A stretch of 64,000 nt of DNA from an uncultured Chitinophaga sp. (GCF_946479755.1 NZ_CAMLHC010000017.1:62001-126000), one strand, 5' to 3'. Positions 34,608-43,060 are shown, numbered from the stretch's first letter. The notes: generated by a model from the sequence alone, not told the origin. Translations and numbers: made by a program.

Positions 34608-36215
34608 ATGAAGAAATTAACCATCATGATATTACTCGCCGGAATGGTTGTCAGCTGTCGTAAGCTGGACCAGCCCATCACCAGCGAGTTTACAGAGACC
34701 GCCTACTGGCGTAATGCACAGGACGCGCTGGATGCGCTTACCGCCTGTTATGAACACCTGGCCAAAGACGATTATTTTTTCGGGGACGAAGCGCTGAGCG
34801 ACAACGCTTATGTGAGCGGCGACGGGATGCTGGCGGTAACGAGGATCGCCAACGGCAGCTATGACGCTTCCAATGCCCGCGACCGGGATACGTGGGGCTA
34901 TTATTTTACCACTATCCGCCGTTGCAATATTGTAGTGGAGAATATAGACCGGGTGCCGGCCATGGATGCCAACCTGAAAAAACGGATTGTGGCGGAGGCC
35001 CGCTTTATCCGCGCCTACGCTTATTTTCAGCTCACCGCCTGGTACGGTGATGTGCCTTTCACCACCAAGGTGTTGTCTATCGATGAGTCGAGGACCATCT
35101 CCCGCACGGATAAAAACACCATCCAGCAGTTTGTGCTGCAGGAGCTGGCGGCGATACAGCCTGATCTGCCGTTGAACACGCAGGTCGCGGAGAAAGACAG
35201 GGGCAGGGTGTCCCGTGGCGCGGCGATTGCGCTGAGTGCCCGGGTGCATCTGTTCCGCAGCGAATGGGCCGCTGTGGTGACCGACTGTGAAAAGCTGATC
35301 GGCAAAACAGACAATGGTGCTTACCAGCTGTTCGCCGGCTACAGCAGCCAGTTTACCGTTGCCAATGAATACAATCCTGAAGTGATACTGGACCTGCAAT
35401 ACGGAGGAGGGCGTACATACGACAAACAAAGGCAGTTCCTGCCGCAGACGGTGGCCGCGCTGAGAAGTGTGCTGGTGCCTACGCAGGACCTGGTAGACGA
35501 TTATGTGATGCTTAACGGAAAAGGTATCCGCGAAGCCGGTTCCGGTTACAACGAGAATAATCCCTATACAGGCCGTGATCCCCGCTTTGAGGCCACCATA
35601 CTGCATCATGGCTCTAAGATCATTGACTTCAGCGGCGTGGAACAGACCATACTCACACAGCCCGGGTCTGTGCCTGCTACCAATACGGTAGACGATCAGG
35701 GTGCTTCTCCTACCGGGTATTATTTCTATAAGTACTATGACCGTACCGCTACCGTGTACCAGTCGGGCCTCAACCTTATCCTGATCCGTTACGCCGATGT
35801 GTTGCTGATGTATGCAGAAGCGAAGATGGAGCAGGGGCAGCTGACGGCAGGGGTGTGGGACCAGACCGTCCGCGCCTTGCGTGCCCGCGCCGGTTTCACT
35901 GACGGGGCGGCGCTCACTTTTGACGGTGGCTGGTCGCAGTCGGAGCAGCGGACCATTATCCGCCGGGAGCGTCGTGCTGAACTGGCGTTCGAAGGGCAAC
36001 GTATTTTCGATATCCGCCGCTGGAAGATCGCCGACCAGGTACTGAGCCGGCCGGTGAGAGGTATTAAAGTCACCAGCGGCTCTTTCAACAAAGATCCGCA
36101 GGGGTATATCATCGTGGAAAACCGGGTGTTTGTCAATCCTAAACACTACCTGTGGCCGGTGCCCACCTTTGAGCGCGACCAGAACAAAAATCTCTCACAA
36201 AACCAGGACTGGTAA
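34608..36215 (+). CDS. SusD/RagB-family lipoprotein of the mannan locus
   Basis: 535 residues from ATG 34608 (frame open from 34596). MKKLTIMILLAGMVVSC gives lipid anchor Cys17. SusD hallmarks: FTETAYWRNAQDALDALTACYEHL, IVAEARFIRAYAYFQLTAWYGDVP, RGAAIALSARVHLF, and C-terminal RRERRAELAFEGQRIFDIRRWKI with LWPVPTFERDQN at the end. It binds glycan at the cell surface and caps SusC. The gene begins 19 bases after the SusC stop. Confidence 0.95.
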   Translation: MKKLTIMILLAGMVVSCRKLDQPITSEFTETAYWRNAQDALDALTACYEHLAKDDYFFGDEALSDNAYVSGDGMLAVTRIANGSYDASNARDRDTWGYYFTTIRRCNIVVENIDRVPAMDANLKKRIVAEARFIRAYAYFQLTAWYGDVPFTTKVLSIDESRTISRTDKNTIQQFVLQELAAIQPDLPLNTQVAEKDRGRVSRGAAIALSARVHLFRSEWAAVVTDCEKLIGKTDNGAYQLFAGYSSQFTVANEYNPEVILDLQYGGGRTYDKQRQFLPQTVAALRSVLVPTQDLVDDYVMLNGKGIREAGSGYNENNPYTGRDPRFEATILHHGSKIIDFSGVEQTILTQPGSVPATNTVDDQGASPTGYYFYKYYDRTATVYQSGLNLILIRYADVLLMYAEAKMEQGQLTAGVWDQTVRALRARAGFTDGAALTFDGGWSQSEQRTIIRRERRAELAFEGQRIFDIRRWKIADQVLSRPVRGIKVTSGSFNKDPQGYIIVENRVFVNPKHYLWPVPTFERDQNKNLSQNQDW

Positions 36216-36242
36216 ATCCATCTCACCAAAAAAAGTCATCAC

Positions 36243-37376
36243 ATGAAATCATATATTATCTATCTCTCTTGTATCCTCGGTCTGCTGCTGACTGCCTGTA
36301 AAAAAGACGACTACCGGCTTAATACCAATATGCAGCCGGTGCCGCGCCTGACCGCGCCGGCAGATAACAAGTATGTGAAGCTGCAGCCTACCACCAGCGC
36401 CAGTGTTACGTTTGAGTGGGACCAGGCCCGGGCGGAAGATGGTTCCCTGGTACAATATGAGGTGGCCTTTGATAAACCAAACGGCGATTTCTCTTCTCCG
36501 GTAGCGCGGTATACCTCCGACGGCGGCGGCGTACAAAACAGGCTTACATTGTCTCACAAAGACCTGAACAGCATTGCCGGTAAGGCAGGCATCCCTTCGT
36601 TGGGCGTGGGTAAACTGAAATGGACCGTGCTGGCTGCCAAGGGCTATAATATCCAGCAGGCGGCGGAGACGAAGCTGATAGAAGTGGAGCGGCCGGCGGG
36701 TTTTGCAGAGGTGCCGGCGGATATGTTCCTGACCGGCGAAGCTACCGAAGCCGGCGCGGACCTGGGTAAGGCGATGAAAATGAAAGCGACTGCTCCTGGT
36801 GTGTTTGAGATATATACGTCCCTGAAAAACGGTAAGTACCATTTTGCCGCGCGTAACAGTGGCACGCCTGCTACCTACTCCTGGAGCGGCAGTGCGCTGA
36901 AAGAAGGCGGCGAAACGGAGCAGACGGCCGGTACCAAAGTATACCGCCTGCGCCTGGATTTCAACAACGCGGCGATTACCGTGACCCAGATCAACAGCAT
37001 CGGGCTGTGGTTTGCGCCGCTGAACAAGTTTTTGTTTGAGCTGAGCTACCAGGGTAATAGTACCTGGGCGGCGCTGGGCCAGCAGATCGTGTTCAAGCAG
37101 GAGTCCTGGGGCCGTGACGAGCGTTACAAATTCCGTATGGCCGTGACCGGTAGTGACGGTACTGCGGCTGACGAATGGATCGGCAGCAGTAATGCCGACA
37201 ACAACCGGCCTACCGGTTCTTCGCCGTTGTCCTATTGGGAGCTGAAGCCTATCAGCAACAACGACCAGTGGAATTACTGTTACAAGTTTGCTACAGAAGC
37301 GGATAACAGGAACTGCGACGTGAAAGTGTATTTCGCGCCTGATAAAAATTACACCCACGAAGTGATCGTTAAATAA
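36243..37376 (+). CDS. SusE-like surface glycan-binding lipoprotein
   Basis: 377 residues; lipoprotein signal MKSYIIYLSCILGLLLTAC (Cys19). N-terminal SusE domain (LTAPADNKYVKLQPTTSASVTFEWDQARAEDGSLVQYEVAFD), then two further beta domains (DMFLTGEATEAGADLGKAMKM; IGLWFAPLNKFLFELSYQGNSTWAALG), ending in a domain like those of SusF-type starch-binding proteins. It is predicted to be surface-exposed and to bind polysaccharide without hydrolysing it. It sits between SusD and the two GH76 genes of the operon. Confidence 0.88.
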   Translation: MKSYIIYLSCILGLLLTACKKDDYRLNTNMQPVPRLTAPADNKYVKLQPTTSASVTFEWDQARAEDGSLVQYEVAFDKPNGDFSSPVARYTSDGGGVQNRLTLSHKDLNSIAGKAGIPSLGVGKLKWTVLAAKGYNIQQAAETKLIEVERPAGFAEVPADMFLTGEATEAGADLGKAMKMKATAPGVFEIYTSLKNGKYHFAARNSGTPATYSWSGSALKEGGETEQTAGTKVYRLRLDFNNAAITVTQINSIGLWFAPLNKFLFELSYQGNSTWAALGQQIVFKQESWGRDERYKFRMAVTGSDGTAADEWIGSSNADNNRPTGSSPLSYWELKPISNNDQWNYCYKFATEADNRNCDVKVYFAPDKNYTHEVIVK

Positions 37377-37383
37377 GATAACT

Positions 37384-38529
37384 ATGAAGTGTATACGATA
37401 TTGTTTAGTTTTAATGACGCTGTTGAGCAGCGCCGCCTGTCTGAAAGAGCCGGTAGATGACGGACCGGGCCCTAATCCCGGCAAGGCGCGGTATATGTTT
37501 GATTGGCGTAAGATTGCCGATTCGTCACAGACCTCGCTGATCAGTAACTTCTGGAACCAGGCGGGATATTTTAACCAGAACAGTGCGGGGAACGCCACGT
37601 TCCACTACTGGCCCAGCGCGCATGCGCTGGATGTGCTGACAGACGGTTATGTGCGCACCAACGATGCTGCGTTGAAAAACAGGATGGCCACGTTGCTGGA
37701 AGGGGTGAAAACGAAGAACGGCAACAGCTACATCAACTTTTTTTACGATGATATGGAGTGGATGACGCTGGCCTGTCTGCGTGCTTTTGAAGCCACGGGG
37801 GATACCCGTTATAAAGATGCCGCCCAGTTGATATGGAATGACATCAAGGGAGGCTGGGATGACGTATGGGGCGGCGGTTTCCACTGGAACAAAGACAGAA
37901 GCAGGAACTACAAGAATACGCCGGCCAATGCGCCGGCCTGTATGATCGCCTGCCGGATGTATGGTGTGACCCGCAACCCTGATGATCTTGCCTGGGCGCG
38001 GAAGATCTACCAGTGGCAGAAGGCCACGCTGGTAGATCCGGCATCGGGCATGGTATGGGATGGTATCAACCAGGACGGCAGCGGCACGGTGAATAAAACC
38101 TGGTTGTTTACCTACAACCAGGGCGTGTTTATCGGGGCGGGGGTGGAGCTGTATAAGCTCACCGGAGAGCAGTCCTATCTCAACGATGCGTTGCGTACCG
38201 CCAATAATGCGTTGGGATCTTTTACCCAAAACAACATTCTCAAAGATGAGGGTGGCGGTGACGGCGGGTTGTTCAAGGGGGTGCTGGTACGTTACCTGAT
38301 GCTGCTGATCACCGATGGCAGCATCAACAGCAGCGATGCCGCGCGGTTTGCCGGCTTCCTGCAACAGAATGCAGAAACATTGTGGCTGAAGGGCACTTTC
38401 AGGCCGCAAATATTGTTTAACAGTAACTGGCAGACCACCAATGCAGCCAGTGACCTGACCACGCAGCTGAGCGGGGCCATGCTGATGGAGGCCGCCGCAA
38501 AGCTGAAAGCGATGGGGCTTATAAAATAA
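37384..38529 (+). CDS. GH76 alpha-1,6-mannanase, lipoprotein
   Basis: 381 residues; MKCIRYCLVLMTLLSSAAC gives lipid anchor Cys19, so the enzyme is probably surface- or periplasm-anchored. GH76 landmarks: FHYWPSAHALDVLTDGY, the double aspartate FYDDMEWMTLACLRAFE (candidate nucleophile and acid/base), GGGFHWNKD, NTPANAPACMIACRMYG, TFTYNQGVFI-like FTYNQGVFIGAGVELY. Family GH76 is endo-acting on alpha-1,6-mannan, as in the backbone of yeast mannan. Starts 7 bases after SusE. Activity is inferred from the family. Confidence 0.9.
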   Translation: MKCIRYCLVLMTLLSSAACLKEPVDDGPGPNPGKARYMFDWRKIADSSQTSLISNFWNQAGYFNQNSAGNATFHYWPSAHALDVLTDGYVRTNDAALKNRMATLLEGVKTKNGNSYINFFYDDMEWMTLACLRAFEATGDTRYKDAAQLIWNDIKGGWDDVWGGGFHWNKDRSRNYKNTPANAPACMIACRMYGVTRNPDDLAWARKIYQWQKATLVDPASGMVWDGINQDGSGTVNKTWLFTYNQGVFIGAGVELYKLTGEQSYLNDALRTANNALGSFTQNNILKDEGGGDGGLFKGVLVRYLMLLITDGSINSSDAARFAGFLQQNAETLWLKGTFRPQILFNSNWQTTNAASDLTTQLSGAMLMEAAAKLKAMGLIK

Positions 38530-39602
38530 TGCTTATGTACCGTTCCGTATGGCTAACGGTGGCGTATATACTGTTTGCCACCACCTCGTTTGCCCAGCGC
38601 AATGCGCAGCGCGCCGGCCTGTTACAGGCGGCGGTTGACAAACATCTGTATGAGCCGCGCACCGGCCTTTACATCCAGACCAGCGACCCTGCCAAAAACC
38701 ATAACCCGCATGCCGATCTGTGGGGGCTTTGTGCCCTGGTGCAGGCTGCCAACGAGATGGAGCGGCTGCATCCCGGGAAAGCTTACCTGAAACCGGTGGT
38801 GCGTGCTATCGACCAGTACTACGACCCGATACCGCCGGCTCCGGGGTATGCATCGTATGTGGTGAAGGAGCGGCGGGAGGACCGTTATTATGACGATAAC
38901 CAATGGATTGGTATCGCCTATCTCGATGCTTTTGCGCGCACCAGGCAGCAGCAGTACCTGGAGAAAGGAGCGGAGATCTATCGTTTTATGATGACCGGCT
39001 ACGATACCGTGAGTGGGGGAGGGCTATACTGGAAAGAAGGGGACAAGACCACTAAAAACACCTGCTCCAACGGGCCGGGTATCCTGCTGGCGCTGCAGCT
39101 GTATGAGGCCACGCACCGGAAAAGTTACCTGGATACGGCTTTGTTGTTGTACCACTGGACGAACAAACATCTGCGGAATGCCAACGGCGTGTTCTGGGAT
39201 GCGATCAAGCCGCAGGAGAACAACCGGATTGATTCCGCTACGTATACCTATAACAGTGGTACCATGCTGGAAGCTAATGTGAAGCTGTACCGTATTACGA
39301 AGCAGTCGCAGTACCTGAAGGAGGCGCAGCAGATCGCCGCCGGTACGCTGCAACGTTTTTACAGGGACGGCCGTTTTCACTCGTCGTACTGGTTCAATGC
39401 CGTGCTGCTGCGTGGGTATCTGGCGTTGTACCGGGAGGACAAGGACCGGCGGTACGTAGACGCTATGCAGGCTTACGCCGATAAGGTATGGGAAGATGAC
39501 CGGGACGCCGGCTCGAATATGCTGGGTAAGCGTCCGGAGAAGGAGTTGCTGGGGCAGGCCGGTATGATAGAGATTTATGCCCGGCTGGCTGTTGTAAAAT
39601 AA
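38529..39602 (+). CDS. GH76-family mannanase, secreted
   Basis: 357 residues. Start ATG at 38529 overlaps the TAA of the previous gene by one base; a second ATG at 38535 (MYRSVWL) is equally possible. Signal peptide ends at TTSFAQ. GH76 signature: YYDDNQWIGIAYLDAFARTRQQ with the paired Asp, GGGLYWKEGDKTTKNTCSNGPGILLALQLY, YTYNSGTMLEANVKLY. It differs from the upstream GH76 in lacking a lipid anchor, so it is likely periplasmic. The pair would give a surface endo-enzyme and a periplasmic oligosaccharide-cleaving enzyme, as seen in yeast-mannan loci of gut Bacteroides. Last gene of the operon. Confidence 0.87.
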   Translation: MLMYRSVWLTVAYILFATTSFAQRNAQRAGLLQAAVDKHLYEPRTGLYIQTSDPAKNHNPHADLWGLCALVQAANEMERLHPGKAYLKPVVRAIDQYYDPIPPAPGYASYVVKERREDRYYDDNQWIGIAYLDAFARTRQQQYLEKGAEIYRFMMTGYDTVSGGGLYWKEGDKTTKNTCSNGPGILLALQLYEATHRKSYLDTALLLYHWTNKHLRNANGVFWDAIKPQENNRIDSATYTYNSGTMLEANVKLYRITKQSQYLKEAQQIAAGTLQRFYRDGRFHSSYWFNAVLLRGYLALYREDKDRRYVDAMQAYADKVWEDDRDAGSNMLGKRPEKELLGQAGMIEIYARLAVVK

Positions 39603-39626
39603 TTTAATGATCAAATGTAAAAATAG

Positions 39627-39655
39627 GCCGCGCTGGTAAACACCAGTGCGGCTTT
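39627..39655 (+). terminator. Terminator after the mannan locus
   Basis: GCCGCGCTGGT (39627-39637) pairs with ACCAGTGCGGC (39642-39652) around AAAC, with one G-U pair, followed by TTT and C. The U tract is short; it could work in both directions. Confidence 0.6.
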
Positions 39656-39785
39656 CCCTGTTGTTGTCGTTGTCGTATGATTAAAAGTTTGTAACCAAAG
39701 TAATGCCCCGCTTCCCAAGGGGGAATGTTTATCGCGGTGACGATACAAAAGTGCGTGAAAAAGGGGGCCTGAAAAATGATAAGGG

Positions 39786-40412
39786 TCAGTTGGCGGACTG
39801 ATGTTCGTCAGCCTGCTTGCGTCCTTTTGCGGTGAGGTAGGGGTAGAACTGGTTGAACAGCACCTGGCTGTAGTACTGGACGGCTTTTTTGCCTTTGAGA
39901 TGCACTTTGATTTCATTGTGCGACAGGGCGAAGTCGGCCATGATATATTGTTGGGTGATGAGGTTTTTCCAGATGTAGGCGGGGATGTCATCGCGGAAGA
40001 TGCCTTCTTCTATGAGCGTGTTGAAGAGGAGGAGGAACTGTTCCTCGCGGGCTTTGTCCCAGCTGTTGTAGATAGTTTTGATTTCCGGTACGCGGCGGGT
40101 CACTTCCACGAAGTGAAGGAAGATAAAGCGGTACTGCCATATGAGTTCAAACAGCGCTTCGATCCATTGCCGGAAGTGTTCCAGGGTGATGTGCCGGATG
40201 TTTTCGCGTTGCATAAAAACGCGGGAAAAGCCATCGTTGAGCTCATTGAAGAGCACCAGGATGATATCGTTGGTGTTTTTATAGTGGTACTGGAGGTTGC
40301 CATGGCTGATGTCCAGTTCTTTGGCGATATGCCGTATTGTGATGACGTCGATGCCCTGCTCGTTGAACAGTTTGAGGGCGGCGTTCCGTATTTTTCCCTT
40401 TGTGTCTACCAT
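39786..40412 (-). CDS. TetR-family transcriptional repressor
   Basis: 208 residues. N-terminal helix-turn-helix: KGKIRNAALKLFNEQGIDVITIRHIAKELDISHGNLQYHYKNTNDIILVLFNEL. The C-terminal ligand-binding half is divergent (AKGRKQADEHQSAN at the end). A perfect TAGTACA-AA-TGTACTA palindrome overlaps its start region (40413-40428) and is a likely autoregulatory operator. The only adjacent gene on the divergent side is the CBM6-like secreted protein at 40562. The ligand is unknown. Confidence 0.9.
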   Translation of the reverse strand: MVDTKGKIRNAALKLFNEQGIDVITIRHIAKELDISHGNLQYHYKNTNDIILVLFNELNDGFSRVFMQRENIRHITLEHFRQWIEALFELIWQYRFIFLHFVEVTRRVPEIKTIYNSWDKAREEQFLLLFNTLIEEGIFRDDIPAYIWKNLITQQYIMADFALSHNEIKVHLKGKKAVQYYSQVLFNQFYPYLTAKGRKQADEHQSAN

Positions 40413-40428
40413 TAGTACAAATGTACTA
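40413..40428 (-). promoter_or_regulatory. TetR operator overlapping a -7 element
   Basis: Perfect inverted repeat TAGTACA/TGTACTA with a 2-base spacer, ending one base before the TetR ATG. On the minus strand it contains TACATTTG (40425 to 40418), a TAnnTTTG element, so repressor binding would block that promoter. Transcription would start at or near the ATG, suggesting a leaderless mRNA. Confidence 0.65.
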
Positions 40429-40561
40429 TTTTTTCTCCTGACACATATTTTATGCCTTCATGTTGATATAATATTACATAATTCCTTAATTTTAATTTTT
40501 TCATTATTTTTCAGGGCGGGAGATGATCCCGTTGTGTTAAACGATAAACCTATCCTAACCT

Positions 40562-40966
40562 ATGAGGCTGTTGTTGTTCCTGGTTTTTGCCTTCGTGCAG
40601 CTGACTGTCTACGGACAGACGGCGAAGCCGACGGCTAAAAAGGGGAACAGGGCCACGGAATTCCAAATGAAAGAGGGGACCTACCTGGCTTTTGCGCAGG
40701 TGAACCTCAGCATGGGGGAGATCGGGTTCCAGGTGGAGGTAGCGTGTGAGCATAAAAAGAGCGGCTCAAAGCTGGAGTTCCGCATTGACAAGCCCAAAGG
40801 CAAAATGATCGGCTCCCTGGATATTCCCTACACCGGCGACAGCACTTACGCTCTCAAGTTGACCGGCAATCTGCGGCATGCGGAAGGTGTACACGACCTG
40901 TACATTGTAGCCAAAGGGGGCGTGGCTTTCAGCGTGACCTCCTTTAGTTTTATCCATAATTATTAG
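40562..40966 (+). CDS. Small secreted protein with a CBM6-like beta-sandwich
   Basis: 134 residues with signal peptide (MRLLLFLVFAFVQLTVYGQ). The whole mature part reads as one carbohydrate-binding module family 6-like domain: EGTYLAFAQVNLSMGEIGFQVEVACEHKKSGSKLEFRIDKPKGKMIGSLDIPYTGDSTYAL, then AEGVHDLYIVAKGG and FSVTSFSFIHNY. The ordering Y-x-AF, IDKPKGKMIG, PYTGD, GVHDLY follows CBM6. No catalytic domain is attached. It could be a free-standing glycan-binding or lectin-like protein. It is divergent from the TetR gene 150 bases away, which may control it. Confidence 0.7.
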   Translation: MRLLLFLVFAFVQLTVYGQTAKPTAKKGNRATEFQMKEGTYLAFAQVNLSMGEIGFQVEVACEHKKSGSKLEFRIDKPKGKMIGSLDIPYTGDSTYALKLTGNLRHAEGVHDLYIVAKGGVAFSVTSFSFIHNY

Positions 40967-41007
40967 TATATACTTTCCCGTTAGTGTGAAAAAAACTTTA
41001 CTTTTTA

Positions 41008-41038
41008 TTTGGTGAATTAAAATGAGTGCTTATCTTTG
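41008..41038 (+). promoter_or_regulatory. Bacteroidota promoter of tRNA-Leu
   Basis: TTTG at 41008-41011, 19-base spacer, TATCTTTG at 41031-41038: full match to the TTTG-N19-TAnnTTTG consensus. The tRNA starts 25 bases downstream. Confidence 0.8.
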
Positions 41039-41062
41039 CGCTCCCTGATCACAATATCAGTT

Positions 41063-41146
41063 GCCCAGATGGCGAAATTGGTAGACGCACTGTGTTCAGG
41101 TCGCAGCGCCTGCAAGGGTGTGCTGGTTCGAATCCAGTTCTGGGCA
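41063..41146 (+). tRNA. tRNA-Leu (anticodon CAG)
   Basis: 84 bases with a long variable arm typical of class II tRNA. Acceptor GCCCAGA pairs with TCTGGGC, discriminator A at 41146. D-loop GGCGAAATTGGTAGACGC. Anticodon stem CTGTG/CGCAG closes loop TTCAGGT, giving anticodon CAG. T arm GCTGG-TTCGAAT-CCAGT. CCA is not encoded. No downstream copy of the 3' end (which would mark an integration site) was seen in the window. Confidence 0.95.
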
Positions 41147-41152
41147 CGAAAG

Positions 41153-41193
41153 TGGACAAATCGAAACTCATCTCGGTTTGTCCATTTTTTTTT
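41153..41193 (+). terminator. Terminator after tRNA-Leu
   Basis: TGGACAAATCGA (41153-41164) pairs with TCGGTTTGTCCA (41173-41184), one G-U pair, 8-base loop, followed by nine T (41185-41193). Confidence 0.88.
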
Positions 41194-41528
41194 CAGTAAA
41201 ACTCGCGTCCAGCGCATATGTTAGCTTAGCGGCTTCATTAAGTCGGGCAGTTCGATAATTAATTCCATCAAAAATGAGCTTTTCGGGAAAATCGAACTAC
41301 ACCTCCTTTTACAATTGAATTATTCTCTCACGACATTAACTTCCGATTAACGCTTATCATTTTTTGTTTTACCGGTTGTATGAATATAAAATTATTGCGG
41401 CACTAACCACTGCAGTAATAATACAGTATTTGTAAATACTATTGTATCGTCGCTGGAGCGTAGAATATACTGTTAACTTGTGACACCCGGGCATGCAATC
41501 CTATTATTTTGTTTTTAAATCCATTTCC

Positions 41529-41819
41529 ATGAAAAAGAAGTTATTCGCCCTTGGGCTGACCTGCTTTCTGCTGTTGGCAGCACTGCCTACGTTTGCCATG
41601 CAGATTTACATTAAGTCAGTTAAAGGTGGTGGAACCATCACGCTTGAGGTAGAAAAAACGGACACTGTTGAAAAAATAAGGGAATTAGTGGCCGACAAAA
41701 CCGATATTCCTCCGGGGTGGCAAAGGCTGATATTTGCCGGTAAACAATTAGAAGATGGCAGAACCTTATCAGATTATAATATCCAACATGGGGCAACTAT
41801 TCATCTGGTGGTAGGGTAA
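41529..41819 (+). CDS. Secreted ubiquitin homologue
   Basis: 96 residues from ATG 41529 (the frame is open from an ATG at 41493, which would add 12 residues before the signal peptide). A predicted signal peptide starts [19 protein letters not shown] and ends PTFA at residue 23; cleavage there leaves a mature 73-residue protein beginning with the Met that matches Met1 of ubiquitin. By hand alignment to recalled human ubiquitin, about 46 of 72 positions are identical, including an unbroken block from Gln41 to Gln62 ([19 protein letters not shown]). Kept: Lys6, Lys33, Lys48, Ile44, His68, Val70. Lost: Lys11, 27, 29 and 63, and the LRLRGG tail, replaced by a single terminal Gly after LVV. One Gly is inserted near position 11. 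A secreted Bacteroides fragilis ubiquitin (BfUbb) is known to act as an antagonist of related strains; a similar role here is inference. Followed by a perfect terminator. Confidence 0.95.
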   Translation: MKKKLFALGLTCFLLLAALPTFAMQIYIKSVKGGGTITLEVEKTDTVEKIRELVADKTDIPPGWQRLIFAGKQLEDGRTLSDYNIQHGATIHLVVG

Positions 41820-41839
41820 GTGTACGTTGAGGAAAATAA

Positions 41840-41866
41840 AAAAGACCGCAACCATTGCGGTCTTTT
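41840..41866 (+). terminator. Terminator of the ubiquitin-like gene
   Basis: Perfect 12-base stem AAAAGACCGCAA (41840-41851) with TTGCGGTCTTTT (41855-41866), loop CCA. The stem's own T run provides the tract. Its presence indicates the ubiquitin-like gene is a single transcribed unit. Confidence 0.88.
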
Positions 41867-42005
41867 GCAGTATACCAGGAGCCTGAGCCGGGTGCTGATT
41901 GCAGTATTGCCATTAACCATGCTTTGTCGGTGAAGGAAGTGAACAGAAAATATACATTATGTTTTTTTTAACATAAAAACCGGGAAGGATGATTACCTTC
42001 ATCCT

Positions 42006-42521
42006 ATGATACGTGCCATCACTTTTGCAGTTATTTTAATGTTTGCCGTGCCTGCAATGGCCCAGGTGCCAGGAGGACCTTTTCTGCCGCCGTCAGGCCC
42101 CGGGAGCTTTAACCGGATGACGGATACCAGTCATCCCGGGAAGAAATGGTTTGTAACGAAATATGCCGGTATATCGGCGGGCTTTATCGGGTTTAAAGGG
42201 GGCAGCAGTAACTTTCTGATGGCTCCCATGGCCTGGCAGCTGAACCGGCAATTATCGCATAATATCTTTGCTTTCGGCGGTGTGTCAGTAACACCTTACC
42301 TGATGAACTACAACAATGTACCCTTTCAGCCGGTGGCAGGTAAGGGGTATAATACAATACGCCCAAATAATTATGGGATCAACCCAGCCGCCCGCGTTGG
42401 CGTTATGTATACCAACAGCGAAAGAACCTTTTCCATTTCGGGGAGCGTGAGTGTCAGCCGCGGCTCCTATAATAGTTATATGCCGCTCTATGCGCCGGTA
42501 AACGGGTATGTAGTGCAGTAA
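42006..42521 (+). CDS. Secreted protein of unknown function
   Basis: 171 residues; signal peptide MIRAITFAVILMFAVPAMAQ. A Pro/Gly-rich start (VPGGPFLPPSGPGSF) is followed by amphipathic strands (GISAGFIGFKGGSSNFLMAPMAW, HNIFAFGGVSVTPYLMNY, ARVGVMYTNSERTFSISGSVSVSRG), which would suit a small outer-membrane beta-barrel or beta-sandwich. No family is recognised. It stands alone between the ubiquitin-like gene and the DUF1905 gene. Confidence 0.65.
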   Translation: MIRAITFAVILMFAVPAMAQVPGGPFLPPSGPGSFNRMTDTSHPGKKWFVTKYAGISAGFIGFKGGSSNFLMAPMAWQLNRQLSHNIFAFGGVSVTPYLMNYNNVPFQPVAGKGYNTIRPNNYGINPAARVGVMYTNSERTFSISGSVSVSRGSYNSYMPLYAPVNGYVVQ

Positions 42522-42742
42522 CAGGTTTTTAGAAAAATACCTGGTGAATCAATCTATATCTGTGATCATCCATACCGGACAACCGAAATGACCCGACGCT
42601 CCAGGCGGGACGGACAAATACCGGTACTGAACATGTCGCAAACAACCCTTGCGAAAGTCGCCTTTCCCCATCCTCTCTTTTCCGGATTCAGTCTACCTTA
42701 GTAGTGCGTTAATAATATGTTTCACCATTAAAAACATGTAAA

Positions 42743-43060
42743 ATGGCACGAACACAAACCCACATTGGCAATGCACCGGCAAATGGGCTGCTCCATAAAA
42801 AGTTCAGCGCCGTATTACAGCAAAGCCCCAATAAAGGAGGCTGGACCTACCTGGTATGGCCGGATTCTGTTGCCTTCTTTGGCACAAGAGGCCTCGTAAA
42901 GGTACGCGGCACCATGGACGGTAAACCTTTTCGTAGCTCGTTCATGGCGCTGGGCAACGGCACCCATAAATTACCGGTGAAGGCAGACCTCCGGGAAGCG
43001 CTCAAAAAAAATGTGGGTGACAAAATAAACGTAGTGCTGGAAGAACGGCTCTATGAATAG
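42743..43060 (+). CDS. DUF1905 domain protein
   Basis: 105 residues. The sequence follows DUF1905: [83 protein letters not shown]. This small beta-barrel-like family has no established function; it often occurs with YdeI-like C-terminal domains, which are absent here. Cytoplasmic, no signal peptide. Confidence 0.85.
   Translation: MARTQTHIGNAPANGLLHKKFSAVLQQSPNKGGWTYLVWPDSVAFFGTRGLVKVRGTMDGKPFRSSFMALGNGTHKLPVKADLREALKKNVGDKINVVLEERLYE

Noticed and set aside
34632..36146. 504-codon open frame on the minus strand
   Set aside because: Fully antisense to the SusD gene at 34608-36215 with no recognisable motifs.
36249..37598. 449-codon open frame on the minus strand
   Set aside because: Antisense to the SusE gene; basic low-information translation typical of shadow frames.
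41063..43060. Possible duplicated tRNA-Leu 3' end marking an integrated island
   Set aside because: Scanned by eye for the T-arm and acceptor sequence downstream; no second copy found.
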